Source of the DNA: an uncultured Lachnospiraceae bacterium
GTDB taxonomy: Bacteria; Bacillota; Clostridia; Lachnospirales; Lachnospiraceae
NCBI GenBank assembly: GCA_902780385.1
Contig: CACZFF010000005.1
Location: 62,001-126,000, forward strand
Direction: 5' to 3'
Length of the DNA: 64,000 bases
How positions within the stretch are numbered: the stretch's first letter is position 1; each line of letters begins with the position of its first letter. A program made the position numbers and the translations under genes. This document shows, piece after piece, positions 28,299-36,691 of the stretch. The notes beneath the pieces were generated by a model. It did not search any database. It saw nothing but the letters and a program-made list of their open reading frames with translations, and had not been told where the DNA came from.

Positions 28299-28673
28299 TC
28301 ATTCCAGAGCGCCTGCCGATGTGCGCTTGTGGATATCCGAGATGATGTTCCTGAATGTACTGCATTGCTTTAGAAGCCGGGCATTTTCCCTTTTGACCGC
28401 TTCGAGTTCTTCTCTGCATCGGGCAAGTTCCTCCCTGCATGCGGAAAGTTCGGCGGCACTGTTATCTATAGTGGATCCTTCGGCCGGAACCTCTTGCTTT
28501 TTGGGCCGTCCCCGCCGCCCGTTGGTCGGGATGATGGACTGTGTCTCCTCATCCCACCTGCCCAGGTAAGTACGCGTGGGGCGTGCCTGGCCTTTTTCGG
28601 GATCCCACTTCGGTGTTGATTCGTAACAGTAGATGATGCCGGTTTTTGGATTTTTGTATTTGACGATTCCCAT
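28299..28673 (-). CDS. IS66-element accessory protein
   Basis: This 124-residue protein is encoded directly upstream of the transposase with a strong AAAGGAGG. Residues 1-45 look like a small beta-rich domain (GIVKYKNPKTGIIYCYES). An RRGRPKKQ basic motif similar to an AT-hook follows, and the rest is a coiled coil (about residues 72-110). The exact role is unknown. Because palindromes cover the promoter and the AT-hook-like motif could bind DNA, it might act as the element's repressor or a transposase partner (inference). Confidence 0.75.
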   Translation of the reverse strand: MGIVKYKNPKTGIIYCYESTPKWDPEKGQARPTRTYLGRWDEETQSIIPTNGRRGRPKKQEVPAEGSTIDNSAAELSACREELARCREELEAVKRENARLLKQCSTFRNIISDIHKRTSAGALE

Positions 28674-28692
28674 AATGGAACCTCCTTTCTTA

Positions 28693-28770
28693 CATAGGCA
28701 TATTTTACCACAATATGATGCCTATGTCAACAAAATTATAGGCATATTATTGCACAATAAATATGCCTAT
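28693..28770 (-). promoter_or_regulatory. IS promoter overlapped by two operator-like palindromes
   Basis: On the minus strand TTGACA (28730-28725) and TAAAAT (28707-28702) are 17 bp apart. Palindrome 1 (CATAGGCAT 28693-28701 with ATGCCTATG 28718-28726) spans the -10 and reaches the -35. Palindrome 2 (28738-28748 with 28760-28770) lies just upstream. All four half-sites share ATAGGCAT, which suggests repressor dimers on the promoter. Confidence 0.8.
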
Positions 28771-28823
28771 TAGGGGTGTAAAATTAGGGAGTTTTTATGC
28801 ACTATGACGAAGGTTAGAACTTT

Positions 28824-28934
28824 GTTTTTGCTGTCCGGGAACCGGTCAGCAAAAACGGGAAAATAATGACTTGGACCCTGTTGCAATGTGCGATATACAG
28901 AAAAATGCAGCAGGGGCGAAAGCCGCTGCTGCAT
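28824..28934. repeat. Right subterminal hairpin pair of the IS element
   Basis: The inner hairpin 28824-28856 has GTTTTTGCTG/CAGCAAAAAC arms with an inner CCGG/CCGG. The outer hairpin 28905-28934 has ATGCAGCAG/CTGCTGCAT arms. Their order and distances from the end match the left pair in mirror image. Confidence 0.75.
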
Positions 28935-29036
28935 TAGTAAAAAAAGGGTTTAGTTTATGTTGGGGTTATTGGTATCTATTTTCAGATGGGTCTGAACTGT
29001 AACCAAAAATTACACATGTAGTTTTGATGGAACTGC

Positions 29037-29065
29037 TTGACAAATGCCCTTGCCTTACATATTAT
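29037..29065 (+). promoter_or_regulatory. Sigma-A type promoter of the PTS IIC-like gene
   Basis: A consensus TTGACA (29037-29042) and TATTAT (29060-29065) are 17 bp apart, only 33 bp outside the IS right end. The leader is about 150 nt. Confidence 0.75.
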
Positions 29066-29221
29066 TTACATCGACACGGCAGGTGACAAGACAGCTGTTT
29101 TTACAATACCTGCCCGCTGTAAAATGATTTTCTATCAAAGATGTAAAAAGGATTTCAGAAGCAATCACCCACAGACTGTTCAAATGAATCGAAAGTCAAT
29201 CGAAAGGAAAAGGAAAAAGAA

Positions 29222-30283
29222 ATGGCAAAAGAAAAACAGGGTTTCCTGGCCCGCAAAAATGTCGTGATTTCTGCGCGGCGCTACGGAATTGACGCACTCG
29301 GTGCTATGGCTCAGGGTCTCTTCGCGTCCCTCCTGATCGGAACAATCCTGAACACGATTGGCTCACAGCTGGGGATCGAGGCCATCGTCAACGTAGGCAA
29401 ATACGCCTCGTCCATGAGCGGTCCCGCGATGGCGGTCGCCATCGGATTTGCCTTGCAGGCTCCTCCGCTGGTGCTTTTCTCTCTGGCCACCGTCGGTACA
29501 GCGGCAAATGAACTGGGCGGTGCAGGCGGTCCTCTGTCCGTTCTGATTATTGCCATCATAGCCGCTGAGCTGGGCAAGATCGTCTCCAAAGAGACCAAGA
29601 TCGATATTCTGGTCACTCCCCTCGTGACCATCCTCTCCGGTGTCGGACTGGCATCACTGATCGCTCCCGCCATCGGCAAAGCGGCTTCCAGTGTCGGAGC
29701 CATCATCATGTGGGCGACCAACCAGCAACCCTTCCTCATGGGTATCCTGGTCTCCGTCATTGTCGGAATCGCTCTGACCCTGCCCATCTCCTCCGCAGCC
29801 ATCTGCGCAGCCCTCAGCCTGACCGGACTTGCCGGCGGCGCCGCCGTCGCGGGATGCTGTGCACAGATGATCGGCTTTGCTTTCATGTCCTTTAAGGAAA
29901 ACAAATGGGGCGGCCTTGTCTCCCAGGGCATCGGCACCTCCATGCTGCAGATGGGCAACATCGTCCGCAATCCCATGATCTGGCTCCCCCCGATCATCAC
30001 CTCCGCCATCACCGGTCCCATCGCCACCTGCCTTTTCAAAATGCAGATGAACGGCGCACCCGTTGCATCCGGCATGGGCACCTGCGGACTGGTCGGACAG
30101 ATCGGCGTCTACACCGGCTGGATCAATGATATCGCCAAAGGCACCAAATCCGCCATCACTGCGGGAGACTGGATCGGTCTCGTCCTGATCTGTTTCGTTC
30201 TCCCCGCAGTCCTGACCCCTCTGATCGCGATCCCCTTCCGCAAAGCCGGAATGATCAAGGACGGCGACCTCAAACTCGACTAA
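29222..30283 (+). CDS. PTS EIIC-like membrane transporter (PTS_EIIC_2 family)
   Basis: This 353-residue, very hydrophobic protein has about nine to ten membrane segments. Its pattern (ISARRYGIDALGAMAQGLFASLLIGTI near the start; MWLPPIITSAITGPIATCLFKM later) fits the PF13303 group of stand-alone PTS IIC proteins. These lack attached IIA/IIB domains, and none is encoded nearby, so neither sugar nor phosphorylation route is known. GGAAAAGGAAAAAG precedes the ATG. Confidence 0.85.
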   Translation: MAKEKQGFLARKNVVISARRYGIDALGAMAQGLFASLLIGTILNTIGSQLGIEAIVNVGKYASSMSGPAMAVAIGFALQAPPLVLFSLATVGTAANELGGAGGPLSVLIIAIIAAELGKIVSKETKIDILVTPLVTILSGVGLASLIAPAIGKAASSVGAIIMWATNQQPFLMGILVSVIVGIALTLPISSAAICAALSLTGLAGGAAVAGCCAQMIGFAFMSFKENKWGGLVSQGIGTSMLQMGNIVRNPMIWLPPIITSAITGPIATCLFKMQMNGAPVASGMGTCGLVGQIGVYTGWINDIAKGTKSAITAGDWIGLVLICFVLPAVLTPLIAIPFRKAGMIKDGDLKLD

Positions 30284-30292
30284 GGCGTCATC

Positions 30293-30337
30293 AAAAAAAC
30301 CTCCCCCGCAGCTCACATTGCGGTGGAGGTTTTTTTT
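30293..30337. terminator. Bidirectional intrinsic terminator
   Basis: AAAAAAACCTCC and GGAGGTTTTTTT flank an inner GCAG/TTGC stem between convergent genes. Confidence 0.85.
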
Positions 30338-30387
30338 AATCGATTATAAACGATTATTATTTTTGAGGACACAAGCGACTGTCTTAC

Positions 30388-31512
30388 TTACTCTTCGAGC
30401 GCGCGGAGCTGGCCGGCGGCCTCTTCCAGAGACTGGCCGAAGCGTCCGTACTGCTGGACGAGTTCCTGCATGGTGCCGCGCACACGCGCCGCGGCCTGCA
30501 GGCGGTTATTCTCCTGCTCCTGCAGAAGGGCGAGGTCCTCACGGGTCTTCTCGAGTTCCTCACGTGCATTCTGCGTCTCCAGGCGGTACTGTTCCGTATT
30601 GGCAGCAAGCTTGTCCGCAAAATTCTTTTCAACGGCGGCAAGCTTCTTTTTGATATTCTCACCGTTCAAAAGAGCGATATCCAGCTGAGATTTGAGCTTT
30701 TTGTTCTCCTCAGAAGCGGTATTCAAAGACTTCTGCAGAGTTTCCGCCTCTGCTCTTGCAGCTTCCAGCTGTCCGGTGAGGTCTTTCTTTGTGTCGGCAA
30801 GTTCGCGCTGCAGGGAGCTTTCGCGGTCTTTCAGGGCCTTTGCGCTGTCTGCATTGCGCGCATTCATCTCCTGGCGGTGAGAGCTCTGCAGATCCTGCAC
30901 TTCCTTTTTGCGCTGGGCCTCAGAGGCGGCAAGCTGCTGTTCAAGACCGGTCTTTGTTCTGTTCAGTTCGCCCTGCATGGTCTCCCGTGTCTGCGCAAGC
31001 TCTTTGCGCAGACGTTCGACGGCTTTGTCCGACTCCGCCTTACTCTTGCGGAGGGCTTCCAGCTCCTCTGCCAGCTTGTCTGCGCGGCTCTTCTCGGCCC
31101 CGAAACGCTTTGACGCGGAATTCTCCGCAGCGGCTGCGCGCTGCGCCTTGTCGCGCAGAGCTACCGCATCCGATTCCAGTGCAATGATCCTGGACGATGA
31201 TTCCTGAGCAGCCTTCTGCATCTCATCCAGTTCCTGCAGGGCGCGGTCGCGGTGCGATTCCAGATCCTGCACCTGCCCGGCCAGCTCTTCCACACGGCTT
31301 CTCTCCTTGAAATAATCGTCCGCCAGATTGAGCTGCAGCATCACATTGCGCATATCGTTGGGCAGCTTCCAGTAAGCTGCATCATCTGAAAAGTTTCTCA
31401 GTTTTTCATTCAAATAGGAGGCCACTTCGCGCAGATAAGCCTCGCTCTCCACGCCGCTGAGTGTGAACGTCTTCCCTCCGATCGTGATATCGATATCATT
31501 TTTAGCTGCCAT
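30388..31512 (-). CDS. zapA: ZapA-type cell division protein with very long coiled coil
   Basis: Residues 1-70 match ZapA (DIDITIGGKTFTLSGVESEAYLREVASYLNEKL), the FtsZ-ring stabiliser. ZapA normally has about 90-130 residues; here the protein has 374, because residues about 70-365 form an almost unbroken Ala/Glu/Lys/Gln/Arg coiled coil. GGGAGG lies 9 bp before ATG 31512; the frame is open further upstream without similarity. The long rod could bridge FtsZ filaments over a greater distance or bind other divisome parts (inference). Confidence 0.82.
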   Translation of the reverse strand: MAAKNDIDITIGGKTFTLSGVESEAYLREVASYLNEKLRNFSDDAAYWKLPNDMRNVMLQLNLADDYFKERSRVEELAGQVQDLESHRDRALQELDEMQKAAQESSSRIIALESDAVALRDKAQRAAAAENSASKRFGAEKSRADKLAEELEALRKSKAESDKAVERLRKELAQTRETMQGELNRTKTGLEQQLAASEAQRKKEVQDLQSSHRQEMNARNADSAKALKDRESSLQRELADTKKDLTGQLEAARAEAETLQKSLNTASEENKKLKSQLDIALLNGENIKKKLAAVEKNFADKLAANTEQYRLETQNAREELEKTREDLALLQEQENNRLQAAARVRGTMQELVQQYGRFGQSLEEAAGQLRALEE

Positions 31513-31850
31513 AGACCATGTCCTCCCGGAATCCATAATACAAGCGGCTGCCGCCCGCCATAAAGGCGGCTTTGCCGCAACTATTGTAACATACCTCGGA
31601 GTACTTTCACAGACTCTTTTCGGGGGAGACAGGGGGAGACAGGGGACGGTATTGAATTTACATAAAGATAACATTGCAGCGTTCTTTTTCCATTGACGCT
31701 CAACCCTGTTGCTGTTATGTTTAAATATGATTTTTATAATTTTTCATCATAAATAGTATGGGGTAGTTTCGGCTATCACGAAAAATTGTAAAAAACATAT
31801 CGGAATCTTCCGTATCAAGCCTAAACTATAAAGGCAAAAAAGGAGAAATT
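31513..31850. other. Divergent intergenic region with GGGACGGT repeat
   Basis: A tandem GGGGGAGACA unit followed by GGGGACGGTATTG lies at 31622-31650, upstream of zapA. A likely promoter for the plus-strand transporter has TTGACG (31693-31698) and TATGTT (31716-31721) 17 bp apart. Confidence 0.5.
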
Positions 31851-33704
31851 ATGAATTTTTTCAGCGCATTGACGCTACTGGGCGGTCTTGCCATGTTCCT
31901 CTATGGCATGCGCCTGATGGGCGACGGACTCAAGGAAAGCTCCTCCGGCACGCTCAAACAGATCATGGAACGAGTGACCAACAATTCCTTTAAGGCATTC
32001 CTTCTGGGAGTTGCCGTCACGGCCATCATCCAGTCTTCTACAGCAACGATCGTTATCACATCCGGCCTTGTCGGAGCCGGTCTGCTCACACTCCGGCAGT
32101 CCCTGGGCATCATCATCGGTGCCAACGTCGGTACTACTGTCACCGGCCAGATCATCCGACTTCTCGATATGGATGCCGGCGGTTCCTGGCTGCAGATCTT
32201 CCAGCCCTCTTCCCTCGCACCTATTGCCCTCATCATCGGTATTGTGATGATCATGGGCATGGACAAAAAGCTCCGCAATGCCCGCCAGATCGGCAACATC
32301 GCCATCGGCTTCGGCATTCTCTTTTCCGGACTTCTGAACATGACTTCCGCGGTGAGTGCCCTCTCGGACTCTCCCTTTATCCAGAATCTCTTTGCCAGCA
32401 TCGGTGAAAATCCTCTTGCGGGCTATGCCGCCGGTACCGGCGTCGCTTTTGTCCTGCAGAGTTCTTCTGCCACGATCGGTATCCTGCAGGCATTCTCGTC
32501 CTCAGGCCTTCTGATCTGGCACGGCGTCTATCCCATCATCGTCGGTGTCTATCTGGGAGACTGCGTGACGACAGCTATCGTATGTTCCATCGGTGCCAGC
32601 CCGGATTCCCGCCGCGTAGGTACTATCAACATCGCCTACAACCTGATCAAGTCTGCCTATGTCCTGATCGGAGTCGCGATCGCTCATTATGCAGGCTTTC
32701 TGGATGGTCTCTGGAATAAGGTGGTCAACTCCAGTCTGATCGCCAACACCAATACCATCTTCAATGTGGTCTGCGCCCTGCTCATCCTCCCCGTGATCCC
32801 GCTTCTGGAGAAGCTCAGCTATCGACTTGTCAAGGATGAGCCGGCGGAAGCCGAGAAATATCAGGAGAAGTTCGAGGCCCTCAACCCCAATTTCTTCAAT
32901 ACACCTGCCATCGCCCTGAGCAGCTGCTACGATCTGCTTTTGACACAGTTCCAGCTTGCCAAAAAGAATATCATCCTGGCTTACGGACTGCTCTCTGATT
33001 ACGATGAAAAGATCTACAATGAGATCCAGGAGGACGAGGTCTATATCGATAAGTTCGCGGACCGCATCAGTGCCTATCTGGTATCTCTGCTGCCCCACTT
33101 GAAGGATGACCTGCATACGAGCATCCTCGATGAGTATTACAGGGTCTTCACGGAGTTCGAGCGCCTGGGCGACCATGCTGTCAATATTTCCGATAACGCA
33201 AGGGGGCTTGCCGACAAAAACATGGCCTTTTCTGCTACCGCCATGGGCGATCTGGACGTCCTGATGAAACTTTTGGAGCAGATCCTGGATGAGACTGAGC
33301 TGGCCTTCAAAAAGCGCGACATCAATGCAGCTTACCGGATCCAGCCTCTGCGCAAGGTCGCCGCGGATATGGTCCTGGAGCTCAAGGAAAGCCACCTTGC
33401 CCGCATGGGAAGCGGCGCCTGCAACGTCTTCCTCGACCCCAACTTCGAGAACCTGCTCTCCGACATGACCCGTATCGCGGATGTCAGTTCCAATGTCGGC
33501 GAGGCCGTCATCGTCCGTGTCCGTCCTGAAGTCGCAAGCCGGGAGCACACCTACTTCGCAGACCTGCGTCACGAGAACGAAGATTACAACAGGATCTATC
33601 AGGAATCCCGTGAGAAATACTTCGGCATGCTTCCTGAAAACTCCTACGGCGAAAGCGGTTCTGAGCGCAAACATAATACGCTGCCCCGTTTCAATGACGC
33701 CTGA
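31851..33704 (+). CDS. Na+/phosphate cotransporter with PhoU-like domain
   Basis: This 617-residue protein has an N-terminal part (about residues 1-315) with two inverted Na/Pi cotransporter repeats, marked by FLLGVAVTAIIQSSTATIVITSGLVGAG and FVLQSSSATIGILQAFSSSGL. Residues about 345-560 are a helical PhoU-like domain (EYYRVFTEFERLGDHAVNISDNA). Such proteins import phosphate using the sodium gradient, and the PhoU part is thought to regulate this. AAAAAGGAGAAATT precedes the ATG. Confidence 0.93.
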   Translation: MNFFSALTLLGGLAMFLYGMRLMGDGLKESSSGTLKQIMERVTNNSFKAFLLGVAVTAIIQSSTATIVITSGLVGAGLLTLRQSLGIIIGANVGTTVTGQIIRLLDMDAGGSWLQIFQPSSLAPIALIIGIVMIMGMDKKLRNARQIGNIAIGFGILFSGLLNMTSAVSALSDSPFIQNLFASIGENPLAGYAAGTGVAFVLQSSSATIGILQAFSSSGLLIWHGVYPIIVGVYLGDCVTTAIVCSIGASPDSRRVGTINIAYNLIKSAYVLIGVAIAHYAGFLDGLWNKVVNSSLIANTNTIFNVVCALLILPVIPLLEKLSYRLVKDEPAEAEKYQEKFEALNPNFFNTPAIALSSCYDLLLTQFQLAKKNIILAYGLLSDYDEKIYNEIQEDEVYIDKFADRISAYLVSLLPHLKDDLHTSILDEYYRVFTEFERLGDHAVNISDNARGLADKNMAFSATAMGDLDVLMKLLEQILDETELAFKKRDINAAYRIQPLRKVAADMVLELKESHLARMGSGACNVFLDPNFENLLSDMTRIADVSSNVGEAVIVRVRPEVASREHTYFADLRHENEDYNRIYQESREKYFGMLPENSYGESGSERKHNTLPRFNDA

Positions 33705-33795
33705 TGCAGGACAACATGCAGGGATCATCGATCATTCAGGGATGATCATTTTTGAAACAAATCATTATTGAAATAAATCATTATTGAAATAAATA

Positions 33796-33840
33796 AAGAA
33801 CGTCTCTTCAGCCTGCAGTCGCATGGAAGAGACGTTCTTT
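33796..33840. terminator. Bidirectional intrinsic terminator
   Basis: AAAGAACGTCTCTTC and GAAGAGACGTTCTTT form a 15-bp stem between convergent genes. Confidence 0.88.
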
Positions 33841-33860
33841 TATATTTCTTATATTTCCGT

Positions 33861-34430
33861 TCAGAACAGCTGCTCCGGGACAGAAAACCTGCCTTCTGAC
33901 AGTTCCGCTGTATATACCGCGCAGTTGCCGATATGTTTTGACCAGTAGCTTCCCTTTGAAGCGGGGGTCAGATATTCCAGAAGGCCTTTCATAAGAAGGG
34001 CATGGGTGGAGATCAGGATATTACCGTCCAAATGCCGGATCCCTTCCAGAAACCTGCCTGCCCTCTCAACGACTGCAGGCAGCTGTTCCATTCCTTCCGG
34101 CGCCGGATTGTGCACAAAATCGCTGAAAAAGCTGATGAGTTCCTCCGGCAGATGCGTCAGGTCTGTTCCCTCAAAGGGACCGTAATCCATCTCGATCAGG
34201 AGCTCATCGACCACCGGCTCCAAACCCGGCACAACAATTTCAGCAGTCTCCACGGCGCGGCCGAGCAGACTGGTAAAAACATAGTCAAAGCGGATATCCC
34301 GCAGCCTGTCCGCGGCCTCCCGGGCCTGGCGGATCCCCTCTTCATTGAGGGGTATATCGCTACTCCCCTGCAGAAGATTGGCATGATTCATTGCGGTTTT
34401 TCCATGCCGGATAATATAGATCATCCCCAT
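33861..34430 (-). CDS. Histidine phosphatase (phosphoglycerate mutase-like)
   Basis: This 189-residue protein opens with the catalytic motif IYIIRHGKTAMN. The second arginine is in FDYVFTSLLGRAVETAEIV and the second histidine in NILISTHALLMKGLL. The family includes phosphoglycerate mutases, alpha-ribazole phosphatases and sugar phosphatases; the substrate cannot be told from sequence. It follows the M18 peptidase gene by 34 bp on the same strand, so they probably form an operon. Confidence 0.9.
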   Translation of the reverse strand: MGMIYIIRHGKTAMNHANLLQGSSDIPLNEEGIRQAREAADRLRDIRFDYVFTSLLGRAVETAEIVVPGLEPVVDELLIEMDYGPFEGTDLTHLPEELISFFSDFVHNPAPEGMEQLPAVVERAGRFLEGIRHLDGNILISTHALLMKGLLEYLTPASKGSYWSKHIGNCAVYTAELSEGRFSVPEQLF

Positions 34431-34464
34431 TTTTTCACCCCCGCTGCTGTATCCGAAAAGTCCC

Positions 34465-35880
34465 TCAGAATCTCAAATTGTATTTTCCGTCTCCGGTATT
34501 TTCCACAGAACCCGAAAAGAAAACCCGCGCCGCTTCCACAAGGAAGGCAGTATCTCTGGCACCCGCTGTCTCACAGGCGGAATGCATGGCGAGCTGAGCC
34601 AGTCCTATGTCGACGGCATTGAGGGACACCTGTCCCTGGGCGATATTGCCCAGAGTGGAACCGCCGGCCAGATTGGACCGGTTTGTAAAGGTCTGACAGG
34701 GAACACCTGCTTTTTTGCACAGGGCGCGGAAAATCGCTCCGGAGACCGCATCCGTGACATATTTCTGGCTGGCATTGTACTTGATCACGATCCCCTCGTT
34801 CATATAGGGCCGGTTGGTGGGATCGGATTTATCCGGATGATCGGGATGGACGGCATGGGCATTGTCCGCGGAGACCATAAAGCTTGAGGCGACGGCGCGC
34901 AGATAGTCTTCTTCCCTACGGCCGAGTGACGCATTGATCCTGTGCAGAACGTCGTAAAGGAAGGTTCCGCCTGCGCCCTGCTTTGACCCGCTTCCGACCT
35001 CTTCATTGTCAAAGACACAGTGGACCGCGACGCTCCCGGAGGGCTCTGCCAGCAGGATACCCTGCAGTGAAGAGAAAGCACACTGCAGATCATCCAGCCG
35101 CCCGCTCACGATATACTCGTTTTCCATACCGACATGGCAAGCCCTGGTCCTGCTGTAAAGATAGAGGTCTGTATCCAGGATCTGGTCCGGACGGACACCG
35201 GCCTCTTTTGCAATAAGTCTCAGAAAACGATCTTTGGGCTTATCTCCTTGGCTGCGGGCTGTATCGACATCGGGCCTTTCTCCCAAAGACTCCTGCTGTC
35301 CCCCGGAAAAATCCGATATTTCCCCCAGCAGAGGCAGCATGTCTTTCTGGACATTGAATTTATATCCCTCGTTTACCTGACGGTTGAAATGAATGGCCAG
35401 ATTAGGAATGATCAGAAGATCCCTGTCAATATTTACAAGCTTTGCCTCGATCCCGTCTTCTGTCTCGACCACCACTCTCCCGGCGGCAGACAGGGGCCGG
35501 TCCAGCCAGGACGCATACAGAGCGCCGCCGTATTTTTCCACGTTCAGCTTGACATATTTGTTTTCAACCGTGATATCCGCATTTGGCTTGATCTTGAAAA
35601 CAGGAGAATCACAATGGCTTGCCATGATCTGAAAGCCTGTAAAATCCTTTCGGGGAATCCTGAACGCGATCAGGGCCGAATCATTGCGGGTCACAAAATA
35701 GGCCCCGCCTGCTTCCAGCTGCCAGCGGGCACTCTCATAAAGCTCCGTAAAACCGGCTTCCTGCAGGGCGGTCTTCATATTTTTGACCGCAAAGAAAGGG
35801 ACCGGGCTGTGATCCAGAAAATCAAACAGCTTCGCATTTATTTTTTCAAAATCCAGGTTCCCGATCAGATCCTTGTTCAT
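34465..35880 (-). CDS. M18 family aminopeptidase
   Basis: This 471-residue cytoplasmic zinc peptidase is related to aspartyl aminopeptidase. Metal and catalytic regions are in order: IMASHCDSPVFKIKP, a central CVFDNEEVGSGSKQG, SADNAHAVHPDHPDKSDP, and a C-terminal IGLAQLAMHSACE. It removes N-terminal residues from peptides. The ATG at 35880 has GGAGGG 6-7 bp upstream; two earlier ATGs in frame are too close to that site. Confidence 0.93.
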   Translation of the reverse strand: MNKDLIGNLDFEKINAKLFDFLDHSPVPFFAVKNMKTALQEAGFTELYESARWQLEAGGAYFVTRNDSALIAFRIPRKDFTGFQIMASHCDSPVFKIKPNADITVENKYVKLNVEKYGGALYASWLDRPLSAAGRVVVETEDGIEAKLVNIDRDLLIIPNLAIHFNRQVNEGYKFNVQKDMLPLLGEISDFSGGQQESLGERPDVDTARSQGDKPKDRFLRLIAKEAGVRPDQILDTDLYLYSRTRACHVGMENEYIVSGRLDDLQCAFSSLQGILLAEPSGSVAVHCVFDNEEVGSGSKQGAGGTFLYDVLHRINASLGRREEDYLRAVASSFMVSADNAHAVHPDHPDKSDPTNRPYMNEGIVIKYNASQKYVTDAVSGAIFRALCKKAGVPCQTFTNRSNLAGGSTLGNIAQGQVSLNAVDIGLAQLAMHSACETAGARDTAFLVEAARVFFSGSVENTGDGKYNLRF

Positions 35881-36006
35881 ATCCATCCCTCCAGTCAATG
35901 CTCTACTGCATTTCTGTGTGTTAAAAATATTTATAGATGAAAGTCAAATCATGCCGGCACAGCTTTTCTGAGGACACCAGTCATCTGTTATCAGACAGGC
36001 AGGATG

Positions 36007-36555
36007 TCACCAGATGCGCAGGATGTATCCTCCCGCAATATCGACCAGAAAAAGGACAGCCGGGATCAGGCAGATCGCGCGGAAGGCTTTTTCCGGAATC
36101 CTTTCCTGCAGTCTTCCGATCATGGGCAAGGCAGCATAGATCAGAAAGACGCCCGCGAAAGCAAACAGGAGGATGGAACGAAGACAGATGTATCCGTTGA
36201 TATTGCCCCAGTTCCAGATTTCCGTGTTATAGTCCCAGAGGCGCAGTCCGTCAAAAAAAGTGTACAGAACCCAGCCGGTCAGATATTCAACGACACCGCT
36301 GACCAGGGCACTCATGAGAAAAACCGCCGGCATGGACTTTCGAAAACGTATGGCAAAAAGGCAGATGAACACGGCGCCGAAGCCATAAATCGGAAGCCAT
36401 GGTCCCAGACCCTGCCCCCGTTCCACAAACATACCGTCATTTATGCGGTAAAACAGCATCTCATATATCCATCCGACAATTCCGAAAACCGTAAAGATCA
36501 GAGCCAGACAGCAGATCGTATCACCCTTTCGCAAGTCTTTCAAATCCAGTTCCAT
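36007..36555 (-). CDS. ABC_trans_CmpB-family membrane protein
   Basis: This 182-residue protein has about five membrane segments and the family's conserved stretches: GWIYEMLFYRINDGMFVERG, PWLPIYGFGAV, SGVVEYLTGWVLYTFFDGLRLWDY and WGNINGYICLRSILLFA. The family is often labelled a putative ABC permease, but no ABC ATPase is nearby and its function is not known. AAAAAGGAGAAAAA precedes the ATG. Confidence 0.85.
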   Translation of the reverse strand: MELDLKDLRKGDTICCLALIFTVFGIVGWIYEMLFYRINDGMFVERGQGLGPWLPIYGFGAVFICLFAIRFRKSMPAVFLMSALVSGVVEYLTGWVLYTFFDGLRLWDYNTEIWNWGNINGYICLRSILLFAFAGVFLIYAALPMIGRLQERIPEKAFRAICLIPAVLFLVDIAGGYILRIW

Positions 36556-36691
36556 TTTTTCTCCTTTTTAATAAATTCAGACAGCAGTCTTTAACATTAT
36601 AGCGCAGATACCTCGTTTTCAGGCATATCAGTCTGGTATTTTTTATAATTTGTGCTACAATGTCATTTGCTGTGTACAGGAGGGATAATAC

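Larger units (their letters stand above)
26376..29003 (-). mobile_element. Complete IS66-like insertion sequence, 2628 bp
   Basis: The left end GTTACAGTTCAGGCCCTACT and the right end (reverse complement GTTACAGTTCAGACCCATCT) are imperfect terminal inverted repeats of about 25 bp. CAAAAATT occurs directly outside both ends (26368-26375 and 29004-29011), an exact 8-bp target duplication, the size known for IS66. Inside are an accessory gene and a DDE transposase on the minus strand, a promoter with operator-like palindromes, and matching subterminal hairpins at each end. Both genes are intact, so the element may still be active. Confidence 0.93.
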
